Source: Firmicutes bacterium UBA4881 (GTDB taxonomy: Bacteria; Bacillota; DTU065). Taken from it: a stretch of DNA of 5,253 bases. The notes under the pieces were generated by a model. The model had not been told where the DNA came from. It was given only the letters and a program-made list of their open reading frames with translations, and did not search any database. A program made the position numbers and the translations under genes. The stretch is from positions 102,849-108,101 of the forward strand of contig DHDH01000028.1 in assembly GCA_002399235.1 (NCBI GenBank), given 5' to 3'. Shown piece after piece: positions 5,145 through 5,253 of the stretch; position 1 is the stretch's first letter; every line of letters starts with the position of its first letter.

Positions 5145-5177
5145 AGTTAGCAACCTTAAAAAGGTTGTCTGCTAACT
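5145..5177 (-). repeat. 33-bp interrupted palindrome upstream of HU
   Basis: On the minus strand the outer arms AGTTAGC/GCTAACT (7 bp) and inner arms AACCTT/AAGGTT (6 bp) are both perfect. They are joined by an AGAC bulge on one side and a TTT loop. It lies 51 nt before the HU ATG. No T-run follows, so it is not a simple terminator. It could be an mRNA hairpin in the HU leader or a protein-binding site. The rest of 5095-5214 holds the HU ribosome site and no promoter I can trust. Confidence 0.6.
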
Positions 5178-5214
5178 TATTCGCATATTCATTGATATTT
5201 CCTTCTTCTTCCAA

Positions 5215-5245
5215 TAAAAAACAAGGAAGAGCCTTAGCTCTTCCT
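5215..5245 (-). terminator. Rho-independent terminator of an off-window upstream gene
   Basis: AGGAAGAGC and GCTCTTCCT form a perfect 9-bp stem around a TAAG loop on the minus strand, followed by TTGTTTTTT. A T-run also precedes the stem. It should end a minus-strand gene beyond position 5253 and isolate HU. An open frame passes through it to a stop at 5145-5143, but the hairpin argues that the stretch is not coding. Confidence 0.85.
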
Positions 5246-5253
5246 AAAAAATA

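Noticed and set aside
5094..5145. G-quadruplex in the HU leader
   Set aside because: There are several G-runs on the minus strand, but the spacing between the last two is about 15 nt, too long for a standard quadruplex, and the last run is the ribosome site.
5186..5214. Promoter for HU (TTGGAA with 17 nt to TGAATA)
   Set aside because: The -10 matches the consensus too poorly to call; other pairs nearby are no better.
1..5253. CRISPR array, insertion sequence, phage or defence genes
   Set aside because: No direct repeat array, transposase, att-like duplication around the tRNA or defence-type protein is visible; all genes are core metabolism or housekeeping.

Overview
The window reads as a low-G+C, anaerobic Gram-positive chromosome, most like a clostridial (Peptococcaceae-type) Firmicute. 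This is inferred from the gene set, strong purine-rich ribosome sites, T-tailed terminators and protein style; no species can be named from the sequence alone. Every gene I can support lies on the minus strand, so transcription runs from high to low coordinates.

In transcription order: a terminator of an off-window gene (5215-5245); a 33-bp interrupted palindrome; the DNA-binding protein HU (5094-4819) with its own terminator (4807-4758); a promoter (4711-4683) and a 5' leader of about 70 nt that contains a 10-codon open frame overlapping the next start; then hom-thrC-thrB (4604-1419), a tightly packed operon with a 1-nt gap and an ATGA overlap. This operon turns aspartate semialdehyde into threonine (homoserine dehydrogenase, homoserine kinase, threonine synthase). 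No aspartokinase is in the window. Next come a promoter, a leader hairpin, tRNA-Pro(GGG) (1323-1246) and a strong terminator (1237-1213). Finally a redox pair begins: a NuoE/HymA-like [2Fe-2S] subunit (1108-605) and the N-terminal 199 codons of a NuoF/HymB-like subunit (599 to the window edge). These are the NADH-handling partners of a multisubunit hydrogenase or formate dehydrogenase, whose catalytic subunit would lie beyond position 1.

Three start codons are worth attention. HU and thrC both have in-frame TTG codons upstream, but ATG starts with ideal Shine-Dalgarno sites are clearly better. The hom gene has no in-frame ATG or GTG near its start and appears to begin at TTG, apparently coupled to a short upstream frame.

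The window is mostly ordinary core genome. The points most worth a second look are the hom leader with its short upstream frame, the cysteine-rich N-terminal extension of the NuoF-like subunit, the palindrome ahead of HU, and the small palindrome ahead of nuoE. No gap between genes exceeds about 215 bases, and each gap is described in the features.
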